In this document: in pieces, positions 1 through 8,938 of the stretch
Numbering within the stretch: the first letter of the stretch is position 1
How the letters are laid out: each line of letters starts with the position of its first letter
Source of the DNA: Arthrobacter zhaoxinii
GTDB taxonomy: Bacteria; Actinomycetota; Actinomycetes; Actinomycetales; Micrococcaceae
DNA: 64,000 nucleotides
NCBI RefSeq assembly: GCF_024385505.1
Contig: NZ_JANFLT010000005.1
Coordinates: 310,001 to 374,000, forward strand
Direction: 5' to 3'
Notes under the pieces: generated by a model
Seen by the model: the letters and a program-made list of their open reading frames with translations, nothing else
What the model was told of the DNA's origin: nothing
Database searches by the model: none
Translations under genes and position numbers: made by a program

Positions 1-1
1 C

Positions 2-1501
2 AAGGCCGCCGTCGTCTTCGCGCACCTCATCACCAAGGGTGTGGACCACGGCGTACACGCGTTCTACGTGGACCTGCGGGACGACAACGGGTTCCTGCCC
101 GGTATCGGCGGCGAGGACGACGGCGTCAAGGGCGGCCTGAACGGCATCGACAACGGCCGGCTGCACTTCTCCAACGTCCGCATCCCCCGGACCAACCTGC
201 TGAACAAGTACGGCGACGTCGCCGCCGACGGCACCTACACCTCGGACATTAGCAGCCCCGGACGCCGCTTCTTCACCATGATCGGCACCCTGGTGCAGGG
301 CCGCGTTTCACTCGACGGCGCAGCCGTCAACGCGAGCAAGCTGGCGCTGAAGACGGCCATCCAGTACGGCACCGAACGCCGCCAGTTCAACGGCGCATCG
401 GACATCAAGGAAGAGGTGCTGATGGACTACCAGCAGCACCAGCGCCGCCTGCTGCCCCTGCTGGCCACCACGTTCGCCGCCACCTTCGCCCACGAGGAAC
501 TGCTGCATAAGTTCGACGACGTCTTCTCCGGTGCGCATGACACCGACGCGGACCGCCAGGACCTGGAAACCCTTGCCGCGGGCCTGAAGTCCCTGTCCAC
601 CTGGCATGCCCTGGACACGCTGCAGGAATGCCGGGAAGCCACCGGCGGTGCCGGGTTCCTGGCCGAGAACCGGTTCACTGCCCTGCGCGCGGACCTGGAT
701 ATCTATGCCACGTTCGAGGGCGACAACACGGTGCTGCTGCAGTTGGTGGCCAAGCGCCTGCTGGCAGATTACGCCAAGGAATTCGCCGGTGCGGACTTCG
801 GCGTCCTCGCCCGCTACGTGGTGGGACAGGCCACGGACGTGACCCTGCACCGCACCGGACTGCGCCGGATTGCGCAGTCCTTCCGTGACTCCGGGTCCGA
901 GAAGAAATCCGCCATTGCCCTGCGCGATCCGCGCACCCAGCATGACCTGCTGGCCGACCGCGTGGGCACCATGGTGGCCGAGGTGGCAACCGCACTCAAG
1001 GAGGCCCGCGGGCTGCCGAAGGACAAGGGCGCGGCGGTGTTCAACGAGAACCAGCACGCCTTGATCGAAGCCGCGCGTGCCCATGCAGAACTGCTCCAGT
1101 GGGAGGCCTTCACCCGGGGGCTGGACCGGATTGAGGATGCCGGCACCCGGCAGGTCATGACCTGGGTCCGGGACCTGTTCGGGCTGTGCCTGATCGAGAA
1201 GAACCTGGGCTGGTACCTCATGAACGGCCGCCTGTCCGCCCAGCGTGCACGCACCCTGGGTCCGTACATCAACCGCTTGCTGGCCAAGATCCGTCCGCAT
1301 GCCCTGGATCTGGTGGACTCCTTCGGTTACGGCCAGGAGCACCTGCGCGCCAAGATTGCCTCCGGTGCGGAGAAGGCCCGCCAGGACGAAGCCATGGAGT
1401 ACCAGCGGATGCTGCGCGCCAGCGGGGCCGCTCCGGTGGACGAAAAAATCCTGATTGCCCGCGAGAAGGCTTCACAGAAGAAGAAGTCCGCCCGGAAGTA
1501 G
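2..1501 (+). CDS. Acyl-CoA oxidase/dehydrogenase family protein, 5'-truncated by window edge
   Basis: The open frame runs in from the window edge, so the N-terminus is missing; 499 residues and the stop are present. The protein looks like the C-terminal two thirds of a peroxisomal-type acyl-CoA oxidase. It has a beta-domain segment 'LHFSNVRIPRTNLLNKYGDV', the family motif 'CREATGGAGFL' and, further on, 'ATFEGDNTVLLQL', which is typical of FAD-binding acyl-CoA oxidases. It would oxidise acyl-CoA to trans-2-enoyl-CoA with FAD, in the cytoplasm, as the first step of beta-oxidation. A terminator-like hairpin follows directly. The exact substrate, and oxidase versus dehydrogenase chemistry, cannot be told from this fragment. 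Confidence 0.9.
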   Translation, partial: KAAVVFAHLITKGVDHGVHAFYVDLRDDNGFLPGIGGEDDGVKGGLNGIDNGRLHFSNVRIPRTNLLNKYGDVAADGTYTSDISSPGRRFFTMIGTLVQGRVSLDGAAVNASKLALKTAIQYGTERRQFNGASDIKEEVLMDYQQHQRRLLPLLATTFAATFAHEELLHKFDDVFSGAHDTDADRQDLETLAAGLKSLSTWHALDTLQECREATGGAGFLAENRFTALRADLDIYATFEGDNTVLLQLVAKRLLADYAKEFAGADFGVLARYVVGQATDVTLHRTGLRRIAQSFRDSGSEKKSAIALRDPRTQHDLLADRVGTMVAEVATALKEARGLPKDKGAAVFNENQHALIEAARAHAELLQWEAFTRGLDRIEDAGTRQVMTWVRDLFGLCLIEKNLGWYLMNGRLSAQRARTLGPYINRLLAKIRPHALDLVDSFGYGQEHLRAKIASGAEKARQDEAMEYQRMLRASGAAPVDEKILIAREKASQKKKSARK

Positions 1502-1592
1502 GCTCCCCGGGGTTTCCGCCGGGCAGCCGGGGAGCCAGGTAGCCGAACAGCGAAGGGTGCCGTCGCACGTACTGTGCGGCGGCGCCCTTTCT
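1495..1592 (+). repeat. Copy A of a duplicated gene-end plus terminator segment
   Basis: This segment starts in the last codons and TAG stop of the acyl-CoA oxidase gene and ends after its hairpin. A diverged second copy lies at 1817-1893. Shared blocks include 'gaagtagg.tccccgg', 'ggagcc', 'gaacagc' and 'gccgtcgcacg.actgtgc'. Copy A carries about 21 extra bases after the first block. Two 81-bp repeat units lie between the copies. Confidence 0.7.
1553..1590 (+). terminator. Rho-independent-type terminator of the acyl-CoA oxidase gene
   Basis: A GC-rich stem of about 14 bp (left arm aagggtgccgtcgc, right arm gcggcggcgccctt, two mismatches) ends in a T-containing tail (tttctttgtt). It lies about 50 bases after the stop codon. 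Confidence 0.7.
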
Positions 1593-1624
1593 TTGTTCCG
1601 GGCGGTCCCGGGTCAGAGAGTCTG

Positions 1625-1705
1625 CACAGCGTCCCACGACATGGGGCTCCTGTTGCCCGCTGGGGTCACTTTCGTCACATCAGCACCAAACGGTGGGACC
1701 CTGTG
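1625..1705 (+). repeat. 81-bp intergenic repeat, unit 1
   Basis: The unit begins CACAGCGTCCCA and ends TGGGACCCTGTG, an imperfect 12-bp terminal inverted repeat. It shares internal blocks (TGTTGCC, GGGGTC, AGCACCAAA) with unit 2 at 1737-1817 and, reverse-complemented, with the units at 37832 and 37933. It contains no plausible coding sequence. Confidence 0.8.
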
Positions 1706-1736
1706 CGGTAGAGCGGGTCGCCGGGCCGGGATCCAG

Positions 1737-1817
1737 CACAGCGTCCCAGCGGTTGGGGGCTGTGTTGCCTGCTGTGGTCCCAGGGGTCACACCAGCACCA
1801 AACCGTGGGACCCCGTG
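1737..1817 (+). repeat. 81-bp intergenic repeat, unit 2
   Basis: Same length and same termini (CACAGCGTCCCA ... TGGGACCCCGTG) as unit 1, from which it is separated by 31 bp. Its right edge abuts copy B of the duplicated gene-end segment. Confidence 0.8.
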
Positions 1818-1893
1818 AAGTAGGTTCCCCGGGGAGCCGTAACCGGAACAGCCAAAAGGCGCCGTCGCACGCACTGTGCAACGGCGCCTTTCG
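1817..1893 (+). repeat. Copy B of the duplicated gene-end plus terminator segment
   Basis: A diverged copy of 1495-1592, including a relic of the last codons and stop (gaagtagg) of the upstream gene. Its hairpin now sits just downstream of glgA and can act as that gene's terminator. Confidence 0.7.
1855..1891 (-). terminator. Terminator downstream of glgA (inside copy B)
   Basis: Perfect 11-bp stem, aaaggcgccgt (1855-1865) with acggcgccttt (1881-1891). The tail is T-rich enough on either strand for it to serve glgA on the minus strand. Confidence 0.65.
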
Positions 1894-1903
1894 GTTTCAG
1901 GCG

Positions 1904-3100
1904 TTAGGCCAGGACGGACCGGTAGACGTCCAGGGTCGCCTCGGCGATGGACTCCCAGGAGAACTGCTCGGTGGCCCGGACGCGGCCGGCCTCGCCCATC
2001 CGCTGGGCCAGGGCCGGGTCCGTGACCACGGAGGTCAGCGCCTCGGCGAAGTCCTGGACAAACTTCTCCGGATCCAGCGGAGTGCCGGTGCCGTCGGTGA
2101 CCTGGTCGATGGGAACCAGCAGGCCGGTGACGCCCGTGTCCACCACTTCCGGGATGCCGCCGGTGGCGCTGGCGACGACGGCGGTGCCGCAGGCCATCGC
2201 CTCGAGGTTCACGATGCCCAGCGGTTCATAGACCGACGGGCAGGCGAACACGGTGGCGATCGAGAGGATCTTGATCAGCTCGGCGCGCGGCAGCATGCGC
2301 TCAATAACGACGACGCCGGTGCGGGTACGCCGGAGTTCCTCGATCAGCACGGCGGTTTCCGCAGCAAGTTCGGGGGTGTCCGCCGCGCCGAGGCACAGGA
2401 CCAGCTGGACTTCCGGCGGCAGCAGCGCCGCAGCCCGGAGCAGGTAGGGCACTCCCTTCTGGCGGGTGTTGCGGCCTACGAAGACCACGCTGGGGCGGTC
2501 CGGATCAATGTCGAAGGCGCGAACACCCTCGGGATCGACATCCGGCTGCCACTGCTCCACATCGATGCCGTTGTGGACCACCCGAACCCGGTCCGGGTCC
2601 ACATCCGGGTAGCTGCGCAGGATGTCCTGCCGCATGCCTTCGGAGACCGCGATGATGGCGGCGGCTGCCTCGTAGGCGGTTTTCTCCACCCAGGAGGAGA
2701 CGGCGTATCCGCCGCCGAGCTGCTCGGCCTTCCACGGACGCAGCGGTTCCAGGCTGTGGGCGCTGAGCACGTGCGGAATGCCGTGCAGCAGGGACCCCAG
2801 GTGGCCGGCCATATTGGCATACCACGTATGCGAATGGACCAGGTCCGCGCCGGCCAGTCCACCCAGGATCTCGAGGTCCGTCCCGAGGGTCTGCACGGCC
2901 GGATTCGCGGACTCCAGTTCCGCCGGCACCGCATAGCTCTTTACTTTGGCTCCGTGGAAGTCTTCGGGGCGCGGGGCACCGAAACAATGCACATGGAGAT
3001 CTACTTCTCCGGCCAGAACCCGGCTGAGCTCGGCAACGTGAACGCCTGCTCCTCCGTAGATTTCCGGCGGGAATTCCTTCGACACAATATCTACTCGCAC
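1904..3100 (-). CDS. glgA: Glycogen synthase / maltose-1-phosphate synthase, GT4 family
   Basis: A 398-residue GT-B glycosyltransferase. Near the N-terminus it has the donor-loop sequence EIYGGAGVHVAEL. The second domain has GRNTRQKG and the E-x7-E type segment VYEPLGIVNLEAM. It transfers glucose from ADP-glucose. The actinobacterial family (Mycobacterium Rv1212c) was annotated GlgA and later shown to make maltose-1-phosphate (GlgM), so either name may be right. I chose the GTG at 3100 because homologues start MRVDIV-like; an in-frame GTG at 3118 is also possible. It is divergent from glgC, which makes its substrate, across a 78-bp spacer. Confidence 0.93.
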   Translation of the reverse strand: MRVDIVSKEFPPEIYGGAGVHVAELSRVLAGEVDLHVHCFGAPRPEDFHGAKVKSYAVPAELESANPAVQTLGTDLEILGGLAGADLVHSHTWYANMAGHLGSLLHGIPHVLSAHSLEPLRPWKAEQLGGGYAVSSWVEKTAYEAAAAIIAVSEGMRQDILRSYPDVDPDRVRVVHNGIDVEQWQPDVDPEGVRAFDIDPDRPSVVFVGRNTRQKGVPYLLRAAALLPPEVQLVLCLGAADTPELAAETAVLIEELRRTRTGVVVIERMLPRAELIKILSIATVFACPSVYEPLGIVNLEAMACGTAVVASATGGIPEVVDTGVTGLLVPIDQVTDGTGTPLDPEKFVQDFAEALTSVVTDPALAQRMGEAGRVRATEQFSWESIAEATLDVYRSVLA

Positions 3101-3135
3101 TAAACCAACGTAGTGCACCGGGCAACCAGTGATCT

Positions 3136-3154
3136 AGTCTGAAGTCAGCAGACT
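3136..3154. promoter_or_regulatory. Inverted repeat in the glgA-glgC divergent promoter region
   Basis: AGTCTG-N7-CAGACT lies centrally between the divergent glgA and glgC starts. It is a dyad of the size of a regulator site. No regulator is known to me for it, and chance occurrence is possible. Confidence 0.3.
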
Positions 3155-3178
3155 TATTTTCGGAAGAGGTTCAAGACA

Positions 3179-4423
3179 ATGGCGCCTAAGAAGGTCCTGG
3201 CAGTAGTTCTCGCAGGCGGCGAGGGTAAACGGCTAATGCCGCTCACAGCAGATCGGGCCAAACCGGCCGTTCCCTTTGCCGGGCGTTACCGCCTCATAGA
3301 CTTCGCACTTTCCAATCTGGTGAACTCCGGGTACCTCCAGATAGTGGTTCTTACCCAGTACAAATCCCACAGCCTTGACCGGCATATCTCCGAGACCTGG
3401 CGGCTTTCCACCCAGCTCCAGAACTACGTGGCCTCGGTGCCTGCACAGCAGCGCGTGGGCAAGAGCTGGTTCCTCGGCAGCGCAAACGCCATCTACCAGT
3501 CCATGAACCTGATCGAGGACGCCCAGCCGGACATCGTTGTGGTCATCGGTGCGGACCACGTGTACCGCATGGACTTCTCCCAGATGGTCGAGGCACACAT
3601 TGCTTCCGGCGCGTCGGTGAGCGTTGCCGCCGTGCGGCAGCCGCTGCACCTTGCGGACCAGTTCGGCGTGATCGAAACCGATCCGGAGAACCCGGAACGC
3701 ATCGCTGCGTTCGTGGAAAAGCCGGAGACGACCCCGGGCCTGCCCGATGATCCGGACAGCTTCCTGGCCTCCATGGGCAACTACGTCTTCAATACCGACG
3801 CCCTGGTTTCGGCGCTGCAGTGGGACGAGGAACGCCTGGTCACCAAGCACGACATGGGCGGGGACATCATTCCCTACTTCGTGGAACGCGACGACGCCGC
3901 CGTGTACGACTTCACCCGGAACGTCATTCCCGGAGCCACCGGCAGCGACCACCAGTACTGGCGCGACGTCGGCACCCTGGATTCCTATTACGACGCCAAC
4001 ATGGACCTGATCTCTCCCCTGCCGGCGTTCAACCTGTACAACCTGAAGTGGCCCATCTACACGCGGCAGAGCATCTCCCCGCCCGCCAAGTTTGTCCGCA
4101 GCGCCTCCGACCAGGCCGGAACCGCCTTCGATTCGATCGTTTCCGACGGCACCGTCATCTCCGGCGGTAAGGTGACCGGCTCCGTGCTGGCGCAGGACGT
4201 CTACGTTGCCTCCAACGCGGAGGTGACCGACTCGGTGCTGATGGACAAGGTGCACGTGGGTGAGGGTGCGGTGATCCGCCGGGCCATCATCGACAAGAAC
4301 GTACGCATTCCGGCGGGTGCGACGGTGGGCGTGGACCGGGAACTGGACCTCCGCCGCGGGTTCACGGTGACCGAGTCAGGCCTCACCGTGCTCAGCAAGG
4401 GACAACGCGTCCCGGAGGAGTAA
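3179..4423 (+). CDS. glgC: Glucose-1-phosphate adenylyltransferase
   Basis: A 414-residue ADP-glucose pyrophosphorylase, the normal family length. The N-terminal nucleotidyltransferase domain opens with the G-rich loop [22 protein letters not shown], followed by [12 protein letters not shown]. The C-terminal half shows hexapeptide left-handed beta-helix repeats ([37 protein letters not shown]). It makes ADP-glucose from glucose-1-phosphate and ATP for glycogen synthesis. The ATG is preceded by AGAGG at 9 bases. It is divergent from glgA, so the two can share a regulatory region. Confidence 0.96.
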   Translation: MAPKKVLAVVLAGGEGKRLMPLTADRAKPAVPFAGRYRLIDFALSNLVNSGYLQIVVLTQYKSHSLDRHISETWRLSTQLQNYVASVPAQQRVGKSWFLGSANAIYQSMNLIEDAQPDIVVVIGADHVYRMDFSQMVEAHIASGASVSVAAVRQPLHLADQFGVIETDPENPERIAAFVEKPETTPGLPDDPDSFLASMGNYVFNTDALVSALQWDEERLVTKHDMGGDIIPYFVERDDAAVYDFTRNVIPGATGSDHQYWRDVGTLDSYYDANMDLISPLPAFNLYNLKWPIYTRQSISPPAKFVRSASDQAGTAFDSIVSDGTVISGGKVTGSVLAQDVYVASNAEVTDSVLMDKVHVGEGAVIRRAIIDKNVRIPAGATVGVDRELDLRRGFTVTESGLTVLSKGQRVPEE

Positions 4424-4434
4424 TCGCTCAGGAG

Positions 4435-4470
4435 CAGGGGCACCGGGTGTGAGATATCCCGGTGCCCCTG
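4435..4470 (+). terminator. Terminator-like hairpin after glgC
   Basis: Perfect 13-bp stem, caggggcaccggg with cccggtgcccctg, and a 10-base loop, starting 12 bases after the glgC stop. There is no T-run, so the mechanism is uncertain. It overlaps the earliest possible start of the next frame, which favours a later start for that gene. Confidence 0.6.
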
Positions 4471-4572
4471 CCCCCGATACGGGTGCCAGCGGTCTTCTCC
4501 GGTATCCTCGGAAGGCGCACACGGTGCGCCTGCACTGTGGATCCTCCGGTGCCGATGAGCGTAAAGGCCCCC

Positions 4573-6009
4573 ATGAGCACCCCTGAACTAAGCCCGGAAG
4601 AAATCCAGACCGCCCTGAAGGTCCTGGCTTCCATCCATATTCTGGATGAAGAAAACCCCGACTACGTCGCGGTCCGGCGGGCCACCGCCAAAATGTTCAA
4701 GTCCGTGAAGAAGCACCGAAAGAACGAAAAGCGCTCCGCCGTAGCCGAGGCGGACCGCGCCGTCGTCGCCCTCACTGCCACCGGCGCCGCCGACCGGATC
4801 GACGATGAAACGCGCGGCGCCCAGCTCACCAGCGCCGCCCACGGTCCGTCCGCCGGAACGCTGCTGAAACCGCGCAACTGCTACATCTGCAAGCAGCCGT
4901 ACACCACGGTGGACGCCTTCTACCACCAGCTCTGCCCCGAATGCGCAGGCTTCAGCCATACCAAGCGCGATGCCCGGACGGATCTGACCGGCAAACGCGC
5001 GCTGCTGACCGGCGGCCGGGCCAAGATCGGCATGTACATTGCCCTGCGGCTGCTGCGCGACGGAGCGCACACCACCATCACCACCCGCTTCCCGAAGGAT
5101 GCCGCACGCCGTTTCGCCGCGATGGAGGACTCCGCGGACTGGCTGCACCGGCTGCGCATTGTCGGCATTGACCTGCGCGACCCTGCCCAGGTCATTTCGC
5201 TGGCCGAGTCCGTAGCGGAGGCCGGTCCCCTCGACATCCTGATCAACAACGCGGCCCAGACGGTCCGGCGTTCCTCCAACGCCTACCGCCCGCTGACCGA
5301 CGCCGAACTGGCACCGCTGCCGGACGGACCCATGCCCGAACTGGTGACCTTCGGACACACCTATGACGCCCACCCGACCGCGCTGGCCGGATCCGTCGCC
5401 GCCCACCCGGTGCTGGCGGCCGACGCCGTCACCGCGCTGGCGCTGACGGCCGGGTCCTCCTCGCTGGCCCGGTTGGAAGCCGGCACCGCGATCGACGCCG
5501 GCGGGCTGGTGCCGGACATCGCGCCGATCAACAGCTGGACGCAGGTGGTGGACCAGGTGGATCCGCTGGAGATGCTGGAGGTGCAGCTGTGCAACGTCAC
5601 GGCGCCGTTCCTGCTGGTCAACCGGCTTCGCCCGGCCATGGCGGCCTCGTCGGCGCGGCGGAAGTACATCGTGAACGTGTCCGCCATGGAGGGCCAGTTC
5701 TCGCGCCGCTACAAGGGCCCCGGACACCCGCACACCAACATGGCCAAGGCCGCGCTGAACATGCTCACCCGCACCAGTGCGGAGGAAATGCTGGAAACGG
5801 ACGGGATCCTGATGACGGCCGTGGACACCGGCTGGATCACCGACGAGCGTCCCCACCCCACCAAGGTGCGCCTGGCCGAGGAAGGCTTCCACGCCCCGCT
5901 GGACCTGGTGGACGGCGCAGCCCGGGTCTATGACCCGATCGTGACGGGGGAAAACGGCGAAGACCAGTACGGCGTCTTCCTCAAGGACTACAAGCCCTCC
6001 CCCTGGTAA
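4573..6009 (+). CDS. SDR-like protein with cysteine-rich N-terminal extension and altered active site
   Basis: 478 residues from the ATG at 4573, which has AAAGG just upstream; in-frame starts at 4555 and 4462 are less likely. The N-terminal ~135 residues are not SDR. They are charged and carry two cysteine pairs (CYICKQPY ... CPECAGF) that look like a zinc ribbon. A Rossmann segment follows, with TGGRAKIGMY as the cofactor loop and NNAAQ as the structural NNAG-like motif. In the active-site region the usual Y-x3-K is absent: the Lys of NMAKAALN is preceded at -4 by Thr, and the nearest Tyr is 12 residues upstream. A redox reaction is therefore not assured. Substrate unknown. It stands alone between glgC and the convergent ATPase gene. 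Confidence 0.8.
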   Translation: MSTPELSPEEIQTALKVLASIHILDEENPDYVAVRRATAKMFKSVKKHRKNEKRSAVAEADRAVVALTATGAADRIDDETRGAQLTSAAHGPSAGTLLKPRNCYICKQPYTTVDAFYHQLCPECAGFSHTKRDARTDLTGKRALLTGGRAKIGMYIALRLLRDGAHTTITTRFPKDAARRFAAMEDSADWLHRLRIVGIDLRDPAQVISLAESVAEAGPLDILINNAAQTVRRSSNAYRPLTDAELAPLPDGPMPELVTFGHTYDAHPTALAGSVAAHPVLAADAVTALALTAGSSSLARLEAGTAIDAGGLVPDIAPINSWTQVVDQVDPLEMLEVQLCNVTAPFLLVNRLRPAMAASSARRKYIVNVSAMEGQFSRRYKGPGHPHTNMAKAALNMLTRTSAEEMLETDGILMTAVDTGWITDERPHPTKVRLAEEGFHAPLDLVDGAARVYDPIVTGENGEDQYGVFLKDYKPSPW

Positions 6010-8792
6010 GAAGCTGAGGGTTGTCCGGCCCGGGCCTGCCCGGCAGCCGGCCGGCGGCGGGCGGCCAGCCGCTGTACGGCCTTGCCGATCTCGGAGACCA
6101 CCAGCACGGTGGCACCGACGGCGAAGCACAGCAGCCACTGCCCCGAGGTGAGCGGCACGGTGTCGAAGAGCCCGCCGAAGATGCTCAGCTGCACCACAAG
6201 GACCTGCAGCACCACCACTGCGACCAGGGAAACCCAGATGGCTCGGTTGGTGAACGTCCGCAGGGTGAAGACACTGCCGGTTTCGGAGCGGACGTTCAGC
6301 AGGTTGAACACCTGGTAAAACACGAAGGTGGTAAAGGCCATCGTGGTGGCGAAGTTGGTGCTGCCTGCACTTTCGGGGAACCACCGCGGTGCATTAACCA
6401 GGACGGTGCAGGTGCCCACCGCCATCACGATGCCGAGCATCGTCAGCACGGCAATCCGCCGGCCCGTCAGCAGGGGCTCGGCGGCCGGCCGGGGCGGGCG
6501 TTTCATGACCGCCGGATCGGTCCGGTCCACGCCCAGGGCCAGGGCGGGCGGACCGTCCATGATGATGTTCACCCAGAGGATCTGCAGTGCAGTGAAGGGC
6601 GCTCCGCCGGCGAAGCCGAAGGTCGCTGCTGCAAGGAAGATCAGCACGAAGCCCCAGGCCGTGGTCAGCTGGAACCGGACGAATTTCAGGATGTTGTCAT
6701 AGATGCCGCGGCCTTCTTCGACGGCGGCCACAATGGTGGCGAAATTGTCATCAGTGAGGATCATCTTGGCCGCGCCCTTGGACACATCGGTGCCCGTGAT
6801 GCCCATGGCAATCCCGATGTCGGCGCGTTTGAGCGCCGGAGCGTCATTCACGCCGTCACCTGTCATGGCCACGATGTAGCCGTCCGCCTGAAGCGCCTCC
6901 ACAATCCGGATCTTGTGCTCGGGCGAAACGCGGGCCAGCACCCCCAGCTGCGGCGCCTCGGCCCGCAGCTCGTCATCGTCCATTGCGTCCAGCGCGGTGC
7001 CGGCTGCTGCCCTGCCCTCGATTCCGAGGTCCCGGGCAATCGCCGAGGCCGTCACCAGATGGTCTCCGGTGATCATGTGTACGTCGATTCCGGCGGCCCG
7101 CGCCTTGGCGATGGCTTCTGCAGCCTCCTGCCGCGGCGGATCCAGGATCCCGACGACGGCGTACAGCACCAGGTTCGCAGCCTCGGCAAACAGCGCATCC
7201 GGGCTGGACGGCACCGGTGCATCGAGCACCCGTCCCGCCACGGCCATGGTCCGCAGGCCGGCGTTGGCCAGGGATTCCACGTCGCGGGAGATGCGCGCGC
7301 GTTCCTCGGGGTCCAGCGGGACCAGGCCGTCCGGGGTCTGCAGGAATGCTGTCCGGTCCAGGACCACGCCCGGCGCTCCCTTGACGTTGCAGTGGACGGC
7401 GGCTCCGGCGTCGCGGTTGAACGTGGCCATGAACTTGTAGTCGGAGTCGAACGGAACTTCAGCGATGCGCCGGTGGGCGGTGCGGGCGCCGGCGACGTCG
7501 ATCCCGCCCTTTTCCGCCAGGACCACCAGGGAGCCCTCGGTCGGGTCGCCGGTCAGCCTGCCGTCCTCGACCGAGGCATCGTTGCACAGCGCCATGGCCA
7601 TATACGCCTCCGGGGGCAAGGGAGTGGACTGCCCGTCCGGGCTGAGGATCTTCCCGTCGGTGGAATACCCGTTTCCGGTCACCCGGAAGCGGCGGCCCGA
7701 CGGAGAGTACAGCCGGCGTACTGTCATTTCGTTCAGTGTGAGGGTGCCGGTCTTGTCGGTGCAGATCTGCGAGGTGCTGCCCAGGGTTTCCACCGCGGCC
7801 AGCTGCTTGATGATGGCGCCGCGGGCAGCGAGCCGGGACGCGCCCATGGCCAGGGTGAAGGCGACGACGGCGGTCAGGCCCTCCGGAATGGTGGCCACGG
7901 CCAGCGAGACGGCGGTCAGGAACAGGTCTTCCCAGCTGTCCCCGCGCAGCAGCCCCAGCACGAAGACGAGGGCAACGACGGCGAGGGCGATGTAGGTCAG
8001 GACCCGGGCCAGCTGGTCGATGCTGCGCTGCAGGGTGGTCTTTTCCTCCGTGGTGCTGCCCAGGAGGTGCGCGATGGTGCCGATCTGGGTGTTCATGCCG
8101 GTTCCGGTCACCAGCAGGACGGCACGGCCGCGCGTCACGTCGGTGTCCATAAACAGCAGGTTGGTGCGGTCCGCGACCGGCAGATGCGGATCCGACAGCG
8201 GGGCGGTGATCTTATTGGTGGGTTTGGACTCGCCGGTGAGCGCCGCCTCGGCTACCTGGAGGCGGACGGCCTCCAGCAGCCGTCCGTCCGCCGGCACGCT
8301 GTCCCCCGCCTCAAGGAGCACGACGTCGCCGGGCACCAGCTCGGTCCGTTCCGCGGTCACCGCGTTGCCGGACCGGAGTACCCGGCAGCTGTCCACCGAC
8401 GCGTTGCGCAGGGCTTCCAGGCTGTTCTCGGCCCGTCGCTCCTGCACGTAGTTCAGGGTGGTATTGAGGATGATGACCAGCAGGATCACCACCGGGGTTT
8501 CCCACTCGCGGGAGACCACGGCGCTGACAACCGCAGCGATGATCAGGACGATGGTCAGCCGGTCCGAGAGCAGGACCAGGATCTTCCGCCAGGCAGGTGT
8601 TCTTTTGCCCTCGGCTAGTGAGTTGGGGCCGTAACGCTCCACCCGGTCCCTCACCTCGCCGGCGTCCAGCCCGGTCTCCGGGTTTGTCTCCAGCGCCGAA
8701 GCCACTTCGTCCGCGGGGAACAACCACGGGGAAGTGATCTGCTGCTGCACGGAAGGGCCAGGGACGCTTCCATTGTTGCCTTGCGAACTCAT
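5988..8792 (-). CDS. Cation-transporting P-type ATPase, type II (Ca2+/other cation)
   Basis: A 934-residue P2-type ATPase in the inner membrane. It has an N-terminal cation-ATPase domain, two membrane helices, the actuator motif TGES, the M4 motif ATIPEGL, the phosphorylation motif DKTGTLT (Asp346), the hinge motif TGDGVNDAPALK, and four to six C-terminal helices. The M6 sequence NIIMDGPPALALG resembles calcium pumps of the SERCA/PMR1 group, so Ca2+ (or Mn2+/Mg2+) export is likely but unproven. I start at the ATG at 8792 (MSSQGNNG), because the upstream in-frame sequence is proline/arginine-rich and unlike the family. Its last 22 bases overlap the end of the convergent SDR gene. Confidence 0.93.
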   Translation of the reverse strand: MSSQGNNGSVPGPSVQQQITSPWLFPADEVASALETNPETGLDAGEVRDRVERYGPNSLAEGKRTPAWRKILVLLSDRLTIVLIIAAVVSAVVSREWETPVVILLVIILNTTLNYVQERRAENSLEALRNASVDSCRVLRSGNAVTAERTELVPGDVVLLEAGDSVPADGRLLEAVRLQVAEAALTGESKPTNKITAPLSDPHLPVADRTNLLFMDTDVTRGRAVLLVTGTGMNTQIGTIAHLLGSTTEEKTTLQRSIDQLARVLTYIALAVVALVFVLGLLRGDSWEDLFLTAVSLAVATIPEGLTAVVAFTLAMGASRLAARGAIIKQLAAVETLGSTSQICTDKTGTLTLNEMTVRRLYSPSGRRFRVTGNGYSTDGKILSPDGQSTPLPPEAYMAMALCNDASVEDGRLTGDPTEGSLVVLAEKGGIDVAGARTAHRRIAEVPFDSDYKFMATFNRDAGAAVHCNVKGAPGVVLDRTAFLQTPDGLVPLDPEERARISRDVESLANAGLRTMAVAGRVLDAPVPSSPDALFAEAANLVLYAVVGILDPPRQEAAEAIAKARAAGIDVHMITGDHLVTASAIARDLGIEGRAAAGTALDAMDDDELRAEAPQLGVLARVSPEHKIRIVEALQADGYIVAMTGDGVNDAPALKRADIGIAMGITGTDVSKGAAKMILTDDNFATIVAAVEEGRGIYDNILKFVRFQLTTAWGFVLIFLAAATFGFAGGAPFTALQILWVNIIMDGPPALALGVDRTDPAVMKRPPRPAAEPLLTGRRIAVLTMLGIVMAVGTCTVLVNAPRWFPESAGSTNFATTMAFTTFVFYQVFNLLNVRSETGSVFTLRTFTNRAIWVSLVAVVVLQVLVVQLSIFGGLFDTVPLTSGQWLLCFAVGATVLVVSEIGKAVQRLAARRRPAAGQARAGQPSASYQGEGL

Positions 8793-8938
8793 GGGCGCTT
8801 CCCGGTTCCTTGAGGATGGTGCCCCAATGCTAGCAACGGACGGGCGGCCCGCAGTACGGCAACCGGATCTACCGCGTCCGGCGGCAGTGAAAGACGGGCC
8901 GCTTTGGATAACTGCCGCGACTGCGGCAGGGTGTAGAC

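Noticed and set aside
1625-1817. Repeat pair considered as an insertion sequence
   Set aside because: Only 81 bp per unit and no transposase; at most a non-autonomous element.
1455-1823. Small frames across the 81-bp repeats
   Set aside because: They span a stop codon, a terminator and non-coding repeats; composition is not gene-like.
6021-8618. An 865-codon open frame on the plus strand
   Set aside because: Antisense shadow of the P-type ATPase gene; no recognisable domain.
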